DNA from: Gyrodactylus bullatarudis
Taxonomy: Eukaryota; Platyhelminthes; Monogenea; Gyrodactylidea; Gyrodactylidae
DNA length: 64,000 nucleotides
Reading direction: 5' to 3'
Assembly (NCBI GenBank): GCA_012064415.1
Contig: SSNU01000163.1
Location: forward strand, 868,001 to 932,000
Shown piece by piece: positions 13,601 to 23,450 of the stretch. The notes under the pieces are model-generated. The model saw only the letters and a program-made list of their open reading frames with translations. It was not told where the DNA came from and ran no database searches. Numbering within the stretch: position 1 is the stretch's first letter; each line of letters opens with the position of its first letter. The position numbers and the translations under genes were made by a program.

Positions 13601-14775
13601 TGATAACAAGCTTAAAAGTATGTCCTGAATATAGTGACTCGATGTGATCTTGTCAAGGGTAGAGTTGGAAATATTTCATGTGATTTAGCGTGACTGAGTG
13701 GAATTTGTTTTTATATGAGCATTCTTTTGAATCAGTGAATGAGATACGTAAGTTTAGAAGAGACGCTTATTCAGAATATAAATTAATATTTTGTACTGTT
13801 ACTATAAAGTATAGATGCAATTCTTTTTTGAATAAAAAATAACCGAGTATACAGTAATATCTAATACAAATTACTTTATAACCTATGAAATAGTAAAGAC
13901 ACCAGCGTTGTTAACTTAAACTTCATTTTCGTAAAGACTTTTTCGTTTATCATCTTTCTGTATAAATTTTGAGTATATAGCTTTAGGATAGGGATAACAA
14001 ACAATTTTTCCCCATTTTGAAGTTATATCACACATGATCGACAAGCTGGGTAGTTTTTTTTGAATAGTGACAGAATGGAATGCAGAAACTTCATCGGTAG
14101 GCTAAGGCGTATTTTTTTCTCTCCAAATAACTCACAAGAGTACTTACTTTTCTGATAAATTTTAGTACTCAGATCATTTTTTGTATATTATTAAAACGTG
14201 AAAGTCACTCCTCATTATGTCATTGCCAAATTTTCTCACAATATCCCTCGGACAACGAAATTCACCCTTTTGATGATAACTTATCATTGATAAGATTACT
14301 TTTTTTGAAAATAAAAATTAAGAAATTCATTGAATGGCCAAGATAATTCGGATTTTAGTGATTGCTTAGTAAAAATTCATTGAAAATTAAGCGGCGATTT
14401 GAAAAATAGGGAAGCTTTTTTCGACACATGCTAAATAATACTTAGAATTGATAGTTTTATCAGAAAAGTCGGTACTAATATGAGGTTAAAAATATTCATC
14501 CTACCCTAGTGAATGCTATCAGAATTGTTCTTATAGAGGACCTTCTTATGGAAAGGTGTGTGACAGCTCAAAGGATTAATTATGATAATAGTTACCATGC
14601 AGGTCTCGAGGATCATCTTGCCCTTTTGGTCATTTATCAACTTGTCAAGGTCCCTCTTCATTTCGGCCAAATCATTCTCATCAAAGTCGTGGTAGCCTAT
14701 ACTATTGAGTTCTGTACGAATTTCGTCGAGAGTGAAACTCCAGTCCTGACTGAAACACTTGGATAGTTCTTCCAT
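7680..14775 (-). CDS. HYLS1: HYLS1-like centriolar and ciliogenesis protein
   Basis: HYLS1 is a centriole protein needed for cilia formation. I join six exons: 14596-14775, 12286-12309, 10249-10524, 9687-9929, 7908-8105 and 7680-7718. They total 960 bp, 319 residues; human HYLS1 is 299. The first exon encodes MEELSKCFSQDW followed by LDEIRTELNSIGYHDF, a helical segment like the conserved N-terminal box of the family. Exon 4 encodes the C-terminal HYLS1 domain core: DPIRLHQKYVEEWKR, then PPPHEKTHQKLRNSIRKK, which aligns by eye with the vertebrate domain. All junctions are phase 0, which supports the model. The 24-bp second exon and the long introns (about 2 kb each) are the weakest parts. The product ends in an acidic tail. 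The start was chosen because a splice acceptor lies just upstream of it. The family call is good; the precise N-terminus is less certain. Confidence 0.65.
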
Positions 14776-15243
14776 GCTGGCACTCTTCAACTTTTCAAGA
14801 CTACAAGGAAGAGGAGAGAGTATATATGAGCATTGCAAGTTTTATTACTACAGAATTAATTACAAAATGAACAATAACAAACAGATGGTTTTCACTCCAA
14901 ACTCACGGAACCTTCAACTGTACATTGAACAAGGGACAATACAAATATTACATGTATTCAGTAAGTCAATCTCAAGTGAATCGTAAATCAATCATACTCA
15001 AGAGAGTGAAAGGTGCTTGACACACAAAAGGCATCATATCTCCATTTACATACTTGTGTATTATTAACAAGTAGATTAAAATTTATAAGTGTATTTCGAT
15101 AAAAAAAACATTATTTCAATTTAAATACATTCTCATAAATGGATGAATTAGTTTTAGATTTTCTTTATACAAAACTGAGAGAGAATCAGACCCCAGTCTG
15201 GGGACGGAAAATTTTTGATTCTCCCAGTGGAGGGGGGTTCCAT

Positions 15244-18056
15244 TCAAAATTTGAGCACAAAATTCTTGTCTAGTTCGTTCTTGAGATCTTCTTCGTTGAA
15301 TTGGAGACGACGGCGATCGCCAGACGTTTTGCGACTCTCATTATCAGCTAGACTAAAGAAACGCTTGCCACCCAGGGGAGGAGGTGGTTCTTTCAACAAA
15401 TCTATAAAATAATGGAGAGATTTTCATTATTTAGCATCAAGAACAGACTCTCATTCATAAGTTGAAGTAAATTTAATGATTTCATTGAATTCATAGTTTT
15501 TGACATGAATGAAATATTTTTAGTTTACAATATTCATTAAAGGCTCAAATGAGGTTAAAGGATCAATAATAATAGAAGCTGTGATAAATTTTAGTTTTGG
15601 TATTGTTTGACAACTGATGGAACAAAATGAATCATAAAGAGAATAAATACTCACTAGCTGCTATCGAGATGGGATCATCGAATTTCTTAGGGACAGAGGC
15701 TGTCGAAGTCTGAAAAGCGGAACCTTTAGGGGATGTTGTACTCTTTTTGATAGCGTGAATGTTTTCTGATTTGGCGGGCCAACTGGGGAACATTGATGGA
15801 TCTATTGGTTTGGGTCTCTCATTAAAGTACTGATGGCAAAGAGCTTTCTCTGCAGTGATTCGTTTACTCGGGGAATAGGTGAGAAAACTATTCAATAAAT
15901 CAAAGCCAGCATCGGTTATCTGGCGCTCAGTAAAACGTCTTCTCAACTGGTTATAGGGATATTCTGAGAAGATACACTTCTTCATACCCGGTAGTTTACT
16001 GACACCTGGCCATATTCTCTCTGTCGGAGTGCCGAGGTCTTTAAAGATTAAATTTAACTGGTCAATCTCATTTTTACCAGCAAAGAGTACTTTTTGAAGG
16101 AAGAATTCAGCAAAAAGACAGCCGACAGACCACAAATCAATAGGACAAGAATAACTTTTTGATCCTTGATTAAATAAAAATGTGGTAAGTTTGATTCTTG
16201 TTACGTATAATATATACATATTTAGTGGTCAACATAAGAAAATAGTATCCAGTCAGAATGAGGCGAATAAATTTGTTAGTTTTCAACCTACATATGAACG
16301 AAGAATATATAGGAATATATCAATTTGAAGAGGAAAATATTCTCATCTTCAATGATATATGGTGTAGTATTTTATTGAACTTGAATTTACTACTATATAC
16401 ATTTCATTAAAATAAAGGCGATAAATAAAAGTGGAATTTGCATAAATTATTTGTGATAAAATCCCCTCAAGTTATTAGCCACATTCCGACTGGATAGTTT
16501 TTCATGTCGACCACTATATTATAATATAGGTTAATGTGGGTTACTTACCAAGGAGAAGTTCAGGTGCACGATACCAAAGAGTAACAACAACCTCTGTGTA
16601 ATGTTTAAGGGGGGAACCGTACTCTCTAGCCAGGCCAAAGTCGCCAACTTTTAGGATTCCCTTGTGACTGAGGAGAAGATTTGATGACTTGAGGTCTCGA
16701 TGGAGAATCCAATTGTCATGAAGATGATCAACAGCCTTTAGCAATTGGAGGAGGAGACATTTGACTTCTGCAGCACTGAATGGTCCACTCATTGTCTATA
16801 ATTGTAAAATTTTAATTCGAAAATAATGAAAATTCTCTACAACAATTGAGTGAATTTTAGAATTTCTCTCATTCCTTGCGTAATTTGAGGAAATAAAACT
16901 CACTTCCATAAGGGATTTAAGATCATGTTCTACATATTCCATGACAATGTAAATTTTATCCATGTTACTACCGACGACAACCTCTCGTACTGTCACAATA
17001 TTTTCATGTTGTGCTTTGAGCAGAGTGTTAATCTCACGGAGAGAAGTGATTGGAAAGCCGTCTCTTTCCCGTTCCATTTTGAGACGCTTCAAGGCAACAA
17101 TTTCATCAAATTTTTTATCCCTAGCCCGATAGACAACTCCGTAGGTACCCTCTTCGATTCTGTTGAGACAGGAGAACTCCTCAACAGAACGACATCCCTC
17201 AATGGATGGGAAATAAAAGGGTTTCAAGGGTTTTTCTACAGTCTCTTTTTTGCCTTCTTCAGTACCATCTGGCTGTCCCTCTTGAGCATCATCTTGATCC
17301 ATATCAGATTCCGAGGAGGTGTAATTAGGGTTGGTTTTTTTGAGAATTTCAATTTTTTGCATTTCATATTCTTGCAATAAACGTTCACGATGTTCTGGCA
17401 AATTTATCGGCGATGCATCTTCGACATCGCTTTTGGGAGGACTGTCAGGAAGTTGGATAACTGATCTATCGATACTCGGCTCTTTTATTCGAGACTTGAT
17501 TCTAAACTCTTTGATTTGGGAAGCGACTGATTCAAGTTTTTTGGGATCATTATTATCGAGTATCAAGGAGGCTGAATTTGATTTGTGGATTTTATCGTCA
17601 GAGTCAAAACGAGATTTTCGATTTCTATCCTTGTTAATTGGTTGGGTTTTATCTAAAGACTTTTCTGTGAATAATTTTTTCTGTTCATGTCTTTCTAAAT
17701 TGGAAATTGATTCTTTCTCGGAATCATTTAGCTGAGATTTTTCATTGAAACGATTCCGACGGGCTTCAAGTCTTTGTCGGTATTCTGATTCGAGAATTCT
17801 CTTCTTTTTCTTTGTCTCTTCAGATTCCTCTTCATCGCTAAATGCTTCCCCTTCTTCTTTTGGACTTCGAGAAGAAGATTTACGATGCTTAAAATACATT
17901 ATTATAACTTACTCGGTCTCTGTCAATTTCTTCGTCATCTGGGGAAGGCCTACTACCCTTGTGACGTTTTTTCTCTACTCTATGATCATTGTCTGAACTT
18001 CTTTTCTTGTGTTTAGGCTTCTTAGCTGATTTATTATCAGATCTTTCAGAATGCAT
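15244..18056 (-). CDS. CDK11: Cyclin-dependent kinase 11 (PITSLRE kinase)
   Basis: Nuclear Ser/Thr kinase that, in known animals, pairs with L-type cyclins and acts in splicing and transcription. The N-terminal third is a Lys/Arg/Ser/Glu-rich low-complexity region typical of CDK11. The kinase domain follows: glycine loop [19 protein letters not shown] with the catalytic lysine, the signature [39 protein letters not shown] and [11 protein letters not shown]. The C-terminus ends in LKF, as in other CDK11 proteins. Exons are about 17913-18056, 16907-17887, 16545-16792, 15652-16160 and 15244-15401. The first intron (17888-17912) is only 25 nt. The start codon is 71 bp from the TMEM9 start on the opposite strand. 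Confidence 0.93.
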
Positions 18057-18127
18057 TTATTTGAATGAGTTCAAAATAAAAATCTTAAAGTTGTTTTACA
18101 ATTACTATTTTTGTTATAATAATATCA
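18057..18127. promoter_or_regulatory. Bidirectional promoter region, CDK11/TMEM9
   Basis: Only 71 bp separate the divergent CDK11 and TMEM9 start codons. Both 5' leaders and the shared promoter elements must therefore overlap here, unless transcription starts inside a neighbouring coding exon. No clear TATA box stands out. Confidence 0.5.
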
Positions 18128-18847
18128 ATGTTTAAAAGCAATATCAAAACTGGCTTTTCACTCCTATTTTTCATTGCTATTGGAGTAAATCTTCTCTTCT
18201 TATAATTTAAGGCTAATTATGAAGATTCGCGTTGCAAATGTTCCTGTGAATGGGATGATAGTAAAGTGAATGTAAGCATAAATGACTCGAAGCATTTAGT
18301 TGTGATCAAAGCAGTCGCTACTGATCAATGGTAATTCGATATATTCTCATTCAATATTTGTAGTTTATGTGATAAAATGTTGGCTAATAACTCCTACTTG
18401 TGTCCCTATTGTAATTGTAAATTTCAGACTAGAAATACCACAACAATTGTGGTAATCGTTTGTCTTTTTGTTATAATTCTAATGGCTCTGACAATTTACA
18501 TGATCTTCTTGCAAGTCTTGGAACCAATACTCACTAGTAAATGGGGCAACATAAATTTACCAGGATTTAGTCTACCAAATATCAATAAGGCTAGAATGCA
18601 AAATTTCGATGTTGATGGAAACGGTATCATTCACCAGAGAAGGCAAAACTCTTCATTAGCTTCTTCTTCAAGGAATATTTTGGATGATAACTTTGGTTCT
18701 TCCGAGGAAAAGATTCACTTTGATAGATTCAAAGGGCATTCTGTTACCGAAGTTGTCTCGCGGGCTCGAGATCACCAGAAAAAATGGATAGGTGATGTTG
18801 AGGCACAGCGGGCTCGTGTCTTCAATGATCATACACTTCTTAATTAA
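18128..18847 (+). CDS. TMEM9: TMEM9 family endosomal/lysosomal membrane protein
   Basis: Type I membrane protein of late endosomes and lysosomes; known members affect v-ATPase or CLC transporter activity. Exons are 18128-18184, 18212-18330 and 18364-18847, together 660 bp and 219 residues, close to the family length. The signal peptide is followed by the Cys-rich lumenal part: NYEDSRCKCSC, then CLCDKMLANNSYLCPYCNC. The characteristic TTTIVVIVCLFVIILMALTI transmembrane segment comes next. The cytosolic tail ends in the conserved region with WIGDVEAQRARVF and DHTLLN. The two introns are just 27 and 33 nt long. Frame continuity and the family match across both junctions make these introns convincing. 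Confidence 0.92.
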
Positions 18848-20050
18848 GATTTCTCTCTTGTTCAAAACTTGTTGATTTTTACATACATTATTATAAATCA
18901 GAATTATCATCAAGTTAATAATTTCTTTTTTTATTCACACCACTTTATGTATGATAATAAAATATATATATATATTTTTTTTAAATAATAATTATTAGTT
19001 ATGTTAACTTCAAGAGGATATTATATCATAATAATTCATAAATTTAATGATGATCACAATTGATACTTGGATAACCCAATATTTTTTCCTCATTTATTGT
19101 AGATGTATTTTCAAGGGGATAACGTAGGTCTATTGATTAAGAAATCCGTGACTGAATTCAACTGAAATTTAGAAAAAATACAATATTCAAATATGCATAA
19201 TATGAGACTGTTAGACTAACGAAGAATGAACACGAAGAAGGGATTAAAATCAACAAGTTATACAATGAAATTAGTATACCGAAAATTGCTCTTAGTTATC
19301 AGGGTTAATTATACAGTAGGAGGTACGATCCATAGAAAAAAAGACATTCAAAGCGCATATTATCCATACACTTACATTCTTTCAAAGACAACAAAGTCAG
19401 TATCTTCCGAGTTATTATTTTCTTAAAGATAGATGAAAACTTGCTTATTACATCTCCTCAAAATTACAAATGTAGAAGTGAGCTCAAGTTTTTTATTTCA
19501 ATTTCCCTCATAACAATAAATATTAAATACATGTGCATTGTACAATAATCTGGTTGAATCAATACTCTTCCAAAGAAAAAAAACAAGAAGGAAATGAGCA
19601 ATTTTAGCACAGTGAGACAAAGGGATCAATAAAATCAAATTTCTTTTTGTTTTTAACTCTCATACTGATTAATCAACTATAACACACACAGAGGAATCAA
19701 AAATTTAGATTAGATTGCAATTAGAGGTCTAAGATTCTATTACATTTGGTAAAGAGGTATTGTAAAATGAATGGAAAAATTCTACAGTGCAGTTGTGTAT
19801 ACAAATATAGTAGGAAATAGTCAAGTACAAATATCCCGATACAAATTTGAATAAATGACCTTTTAGATGACTTGTAGATAATCTGTATATATGAATGATA
19901 AATAAAGGTAAAAGATTATTCAGATTACGAATATAATGTAGATGGATTTTCTCAAATAATAATAACAACAATATGGTGACACCAAATCAAATACTTTTTT
20001 AAAGCATTACACACATAAATGCAGATCAGTAGAGAATTAAGGTGTACTAA
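18848..20050. other. Intergenic stretch, no gene seen
   Basis: AT-rich DNA between the convergent TMEM9 and endophilin-B-like genes. It includes a TA-dinucleotide and poly-T run near 18960-18985. Short open frames lack recognisable protein character. I looked here for a missing SH3 exon of the endophilin gene and found none. Confidence 0.5.
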
Positions 20051-20051
20051 T

Positions 20052-21159
20052 TTACACTTGGAACATACTATTAGTGAACCTGTGTGAAATAATAGGATTA
20101 AAAGATTAACCAAGCAACAATTCTCAGTGTGTAAATTTTTAATGGTTGAAGCAGAAAAAAACTTACTTTGGAGTATCCAAGGAAGACGACAAATTTTCCA
20201 AGTGGGTAACACAATTTTTGTGGTAATCCAGTTGGACTTTGATGAGAGCCTTGATAATGGGAGACTGCATAGCCTGGGAGAAAAATTAAAAAGAGACAAA
20301 ATCAATGGAAAATTCATGTAATATCTTACAAAGTTCTTTTCGAATTGCCTCAGTTCGTTTTTAGTGTAGTCAACTTTTGTATTGAATTTTTGCAAGCATT
20401 CGTTCACATGATTTTCAGCCTATAAAAAAGATTCATTTAATAACATGAATGAAAATGGATTTCCACAACATCTGTACAACAGAATAACCAACTTTTTCAA
20501 TTTGATCCAGGGACTGTTAGATATTGGTTAGGAACCATTTGAGAAGCAGAATAATGTTCAACTCACATATTGTTTTTTATCATTACGAGCATATTTCAGC
20601 TTTGTTTTGGATATATCAAGGTCAAGGCGAACAGAGTCCAATTCTTTCTTAGCCTCAAGAGCACGTTTACAATCTCCATTGAGAAAGTTTTTGAGGGGTT
20701 CGAGAACATTCAAAATGGTTGCTCTTTCATATTCTTTCTCAGTAGCAGCCAGGCATATTTGAGTCTGACCAGTTTTATTCATTAGAGCTCCCATTTCTGT
20801 ATTTTCAAGAATCTTTTCTGAAATTTCGTTACATTGATCTCCTAAAGCTTCCGAGGTAGATATTCTATCCTTAATGGGTCTGTTCAATTTTTCCATAATC
20901 ATTTGTTCAGCTCTTAAAGCTTACAGAAAGAATATGAGAATAATAAAGTACCAGGATTTGGAAAAACAAGGCAGGTCACATTATTTATCAAGTCTCTAAT
21001 ATTTTTTTGTATCAGTTCGCTTCGATTAATTAAGCACTGAGTTTCTGAATCGAATTGAGTAATTTCAGCATTAGTGAGTTTTTCTTCTGCCTGTTTAACA
21101 ACTCTAGTCAAAGTTGTACTGGCTGCAGAGAAAAAATCACTAAGGTTGTTTTCGTTCAT
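20052..21159 (-). CDS. Endophilin-B-like BAR protein, apparently without SH3
   Basis: BAR-domain protein that binds and curves membranes; the endophilin B group acts on mitochondrial, autophagic and Golgi membranes. The start MNENNLSDFFSAASTTLTRV, then EEKLTNAE and FPNPG, match the endophilin B N-terminal BAR region. Later segments include NVLEPLKNFLNGDCKRALEAK, the RLDLDISKTKLKYA region and QSPIIKALIKVQLDYHKNC. Exons run from 21159 downward and end with one that reads FTNSMFQV and a stop at 20052-20054, after a good pyrimidine-rich acceptor. Intron 1 is about 32 nt. Endophilins normally end in an SH3 domain, and none is visible here. Either this lineage lost it, or the last exon is an alternative end. 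Confidence 0.75.
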
Positions 21160-21289
21160 TTTCAGATTTCTTTTTGAATTTATACAATTTGTTTAAGTTT
21201 TGAAAGTTTTGTTTGTCTTTTCAGGTTGAAAATATTGTTTTATCCCAGTCAAAATTACCCGCTGACTACAGAGTTTTGCGTGTCTAAAA
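21160..21289. promoter_or_regulatory. Bidirectional promoter region, endophilin-B/RPL26
   Basis: The two divergent start codons are 130 bp apart. A pyrimidine-rich TTTTGTTTGTCTTTTCAG-like stretch lies near 21205-21225, before the L26 leader. It could mark a ribosomal-protein-type start region or a 5'-UTR splice acceptor. Confidence 0.4.
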
Positions 21290-21709
21290 ATGAAGCTCAA
21301 CAAGGCTGTATCAAACTCTCGAAGAAAAGTCCGTTTTAGGCACTTCAATGCACCATCTCATATTAGAAGGAGAATTATGTCTGCAGCTCTTTCCAAAGAT
21401 CTCAGAAATAAGTACAGTATCCGAAGTGTACCTATCAGAAAAGGTGATGAAGTTCAAATCGTTCGTGGCGAACATAAAGAGAATACCTCAGCCAAAGTTA
21501 CCAAGGTTCTCAGAAAGAAATACGTTATCCATCTCGAGAGACTAATGGTTAAAAAATGTAATCAGTCATCTGCTCCTATTGGCATTCACCCATCTAACGT
21601 GGTCATTACCAAACTTAAAATTGACAAAGATCGCAAGGACCTTTTGGACAGAAGAGCTGCTGGTAAACGCGGAGACAAAGATAAATATAAGGAAGCCCAA
21701 GTATCATAA
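21290..21709 (+). CDS. RPL26: 60S ribosomal protein L26 (uL24)
   Basis: Component of the large cytosolic ribosomal subunit near the exit tunnel. The frame of 139 residues matches L26 over its whole length: [39 protein letters not shown] (KOW motif), [30 protein letters not shown]. The family's lysine-rich C-terminal tail is present but short. The gene has no introns, which is unusual for L26 in animals. The stop codon is only about 50 bp from the convergent FKBP/TPR gene stop, so the 3' UTRs probably overlap. Confidence 0.97.
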   Translation: MKLNKAVSNSRRKVRFRHFNAPSHIRRRIMSAALSKDLRNKYSIRSVPIRKGDEVQIVRGEHKENTSAKVTKVLRKKYVIHLERLMVKKCNQSSAPIGIHPSNVVITKLKIDKDRKDLLDRRAAGKRGDKDKYKEAQVS

Positions 21710-21758
21710 GAAAAATATATTTTGGTCTTTTTTATCAGATAACACGCTATTTCTTTCT

Positions 21759-22845
21759 TCATGCTGTGTTTTCAGGATCATTACATACTTTGTCAAACTT
21801 TCTGAGTTTGGTCTTGAGCATGTTGTTGTAAGAATCAATCTTGTCAGTAATCTTTTTCTTCAACTCGCGTGCCTCAGTGTTGGAGCTTGAAGAATTATCC
21901 AGGCAACCAATGATATCCTCTTTAGCTTCATCATAATTACCCAATTCGAAACTACATAATGCTCGCCTGTAATAGGCCTTGGATAAGTCGTCCTTTTTAA
22001 TTGATGTTGGGCATCCCTCTTTCACGGGTCTGAGTTCCAAGGCTTTGGTGCAAATTTTGTGGCACTTTTGAAAATTTTTCCTCTTCAAATGACAGAGAGA
22101 TATGTTCATGATAGTCTTGAACTCTAATCCGGGAAGATGATCGTACACATCGTAAGTGGGAATGTCTAATTTGAATTCATCGATCCATTGACAACAGTCT
22201 ATTACTCCTCGCAATTCATTCACAATGTCTTGAACCGAAGTTGACTGTAGAATAAAGCTGCTCAGATTAACACTCTGAATCAGCTGGAAACTTCGCGCGT
22301 AGCACGCAATGGCATAATCTAGACTCTTATCATTATTGGGATAACTCTTGAAATGATGAGACCCTCTATTTTTAATTGAAACTGCCCTGGCGTACTGAAG
22401 TAAAGTAAATAGGTGATTCCACGAGGACTTATTGGTCATCTTTTGATCATCTTTCTTATCATTACTAGTTTCTTGCTCATTATCATCTTCAAGTGACTGG
22501 AACTTTGGATGAGATATTATTCTCGACACTGTGACCTTCACCTTTAGTTTAAATGGTGTATCAAGTTTGTAGCAATACTGTGGCTCTTGAAAAATTTAAA
22601 CTTACAGTGAACTCTTTAGACTGGTGGGTTAAGTTGAAAGTGGTAAATCCATCAGCTATTGACATGCCTTTGAGAGCATTTTCCAGGTTAAATCTGAAAT
22701 TACTTTCAAAGTCGAGTTTTGTTTCAGGAGCATCTCCGATACACAAACCAATTTCCGATTTAAAAAGAGATTCCAAATTACTTGGCAACCCTCCAGATAT
22801 AGATTCCAATCGAATAATGACTATGTGACCGTCAATAATTCTCAT
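21759..22845 (-). CDS. Divergent FKBP-like protein with TPR repeats
   Basis: Two exons, about 22604-22845 and 21759-22538, split by a roughly 65-nt intron; they join in phase as FT/VKVTVSRII. The N-terminal 90 residues contain IGDAPETKLDF, FRFNLENALKGMSIADGF and KEFTVKVTVSRI, like the end of an FKBP or AIP-type prolyl isomerase fold, but catalytic residues are not evident. The C-terminal half has TPR-like helices: LQYARAVSIKNRGSHHFKSY, LEFKTIMNISLCHLKRKNFQ, DLSKAYYRRALCSFELGNYDEAKEDI. The general layout resembles FKBP6/FKBPL/AIP-type co-chaperones, which bind Hsp90 through TPRs. I cannot name the orthologue. It lies 96 bp upstream of the RAB5IF stop. Confidence 0.6.
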
Positions 22846-22941
22846 TGTGCTTGAATTAGAAGAAATGGATTATAAGTGAAATTAGAATGAAAATTATGAG
22901 AAGAAAAAAAGATCAATCATTAAAGTTAAAAAGAAAAAATT

Positions 22942-23331
22942 CTAAACTTTATTAACAAGATAATCATAGGTAACAATCCAGGAAATTAAAAATGTGGCAA
23001 AGGCAGTCATCAATCCCTCTTTCACTATCTCCCCAATTCCACCGAATTCATCTTCATCGACTTTGTGGAAAACTGTAGAGTACAGGTAAACAAAAAACGA
23101 ATTCAAGGCTAGGAATGAAGCTATTCCGGCAAATCCTTTTAGATTTAAAACGCCGAAGGCGATGCCTAGTAGAATGCTGACTATTTGACGCATCCAGTAA
23201 ATAACATCAAGAAATTCATCTTTATCATTCCAATCAGATTTCTGGACTATACAATTTTTGAAGAACGACCCTGTTGAGCTGTTTTCAACCTAACCAGTAA
23301 AAGATATATGAATATTTACCTTGGACTTCAT
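22942..23331 (-). CDS. RAB5IF: RAB5IF (C20orf24/OPTI) family ER membrane protein
   Basis: Small multi-pass membrane protein; the human protein is part of an ER insertase complex for multipass proteins. Exon 1 (23320-23331) codes only MKSK. A 30-nt intron follows, then exon 2 (22942-23289). Family signatures are WNDKDEFLDVIYWMRQI, then LLGIAFGVLNLKGFAGIASFL, YLYSTVFHKVDEDEFGG and EGLMTAFATFLISWI. Two or three membrane segments are visible, and the length (119 residues) is near that of the family. The start codon is 119 bp from the glycogen phosphorylase start on the other strand. Confidence 0.9.
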
Positions 23332-23450
23332 TTTTTCAAATAGCAACTCTAACTCAACAAAATTTGCAGTAAAATTCAATCAAACGTGACGTGACTTTTT
23401 CTAAATCCCATTTCGCATTTGGCAAGTATTTAAATTCTTATATTGATATA
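23332..23450. promoter_or_regulatory. Bidirectional promoter region, RAB5IF/glycogen phosphorylase
   Basis: The divergent start codons are 119 bp apart, the same tight head-to-head pattern seen at three other pairs in this window. I see no distinctive core element. Confidence 0.4.

Noticed and set aside
16925..17996. Plus-strand open frames of 83-151 codons over the CDK11 gene
   Set aside because: Antisense shadows of the kinase and its low-complexity N-terminus, with no protein family features.
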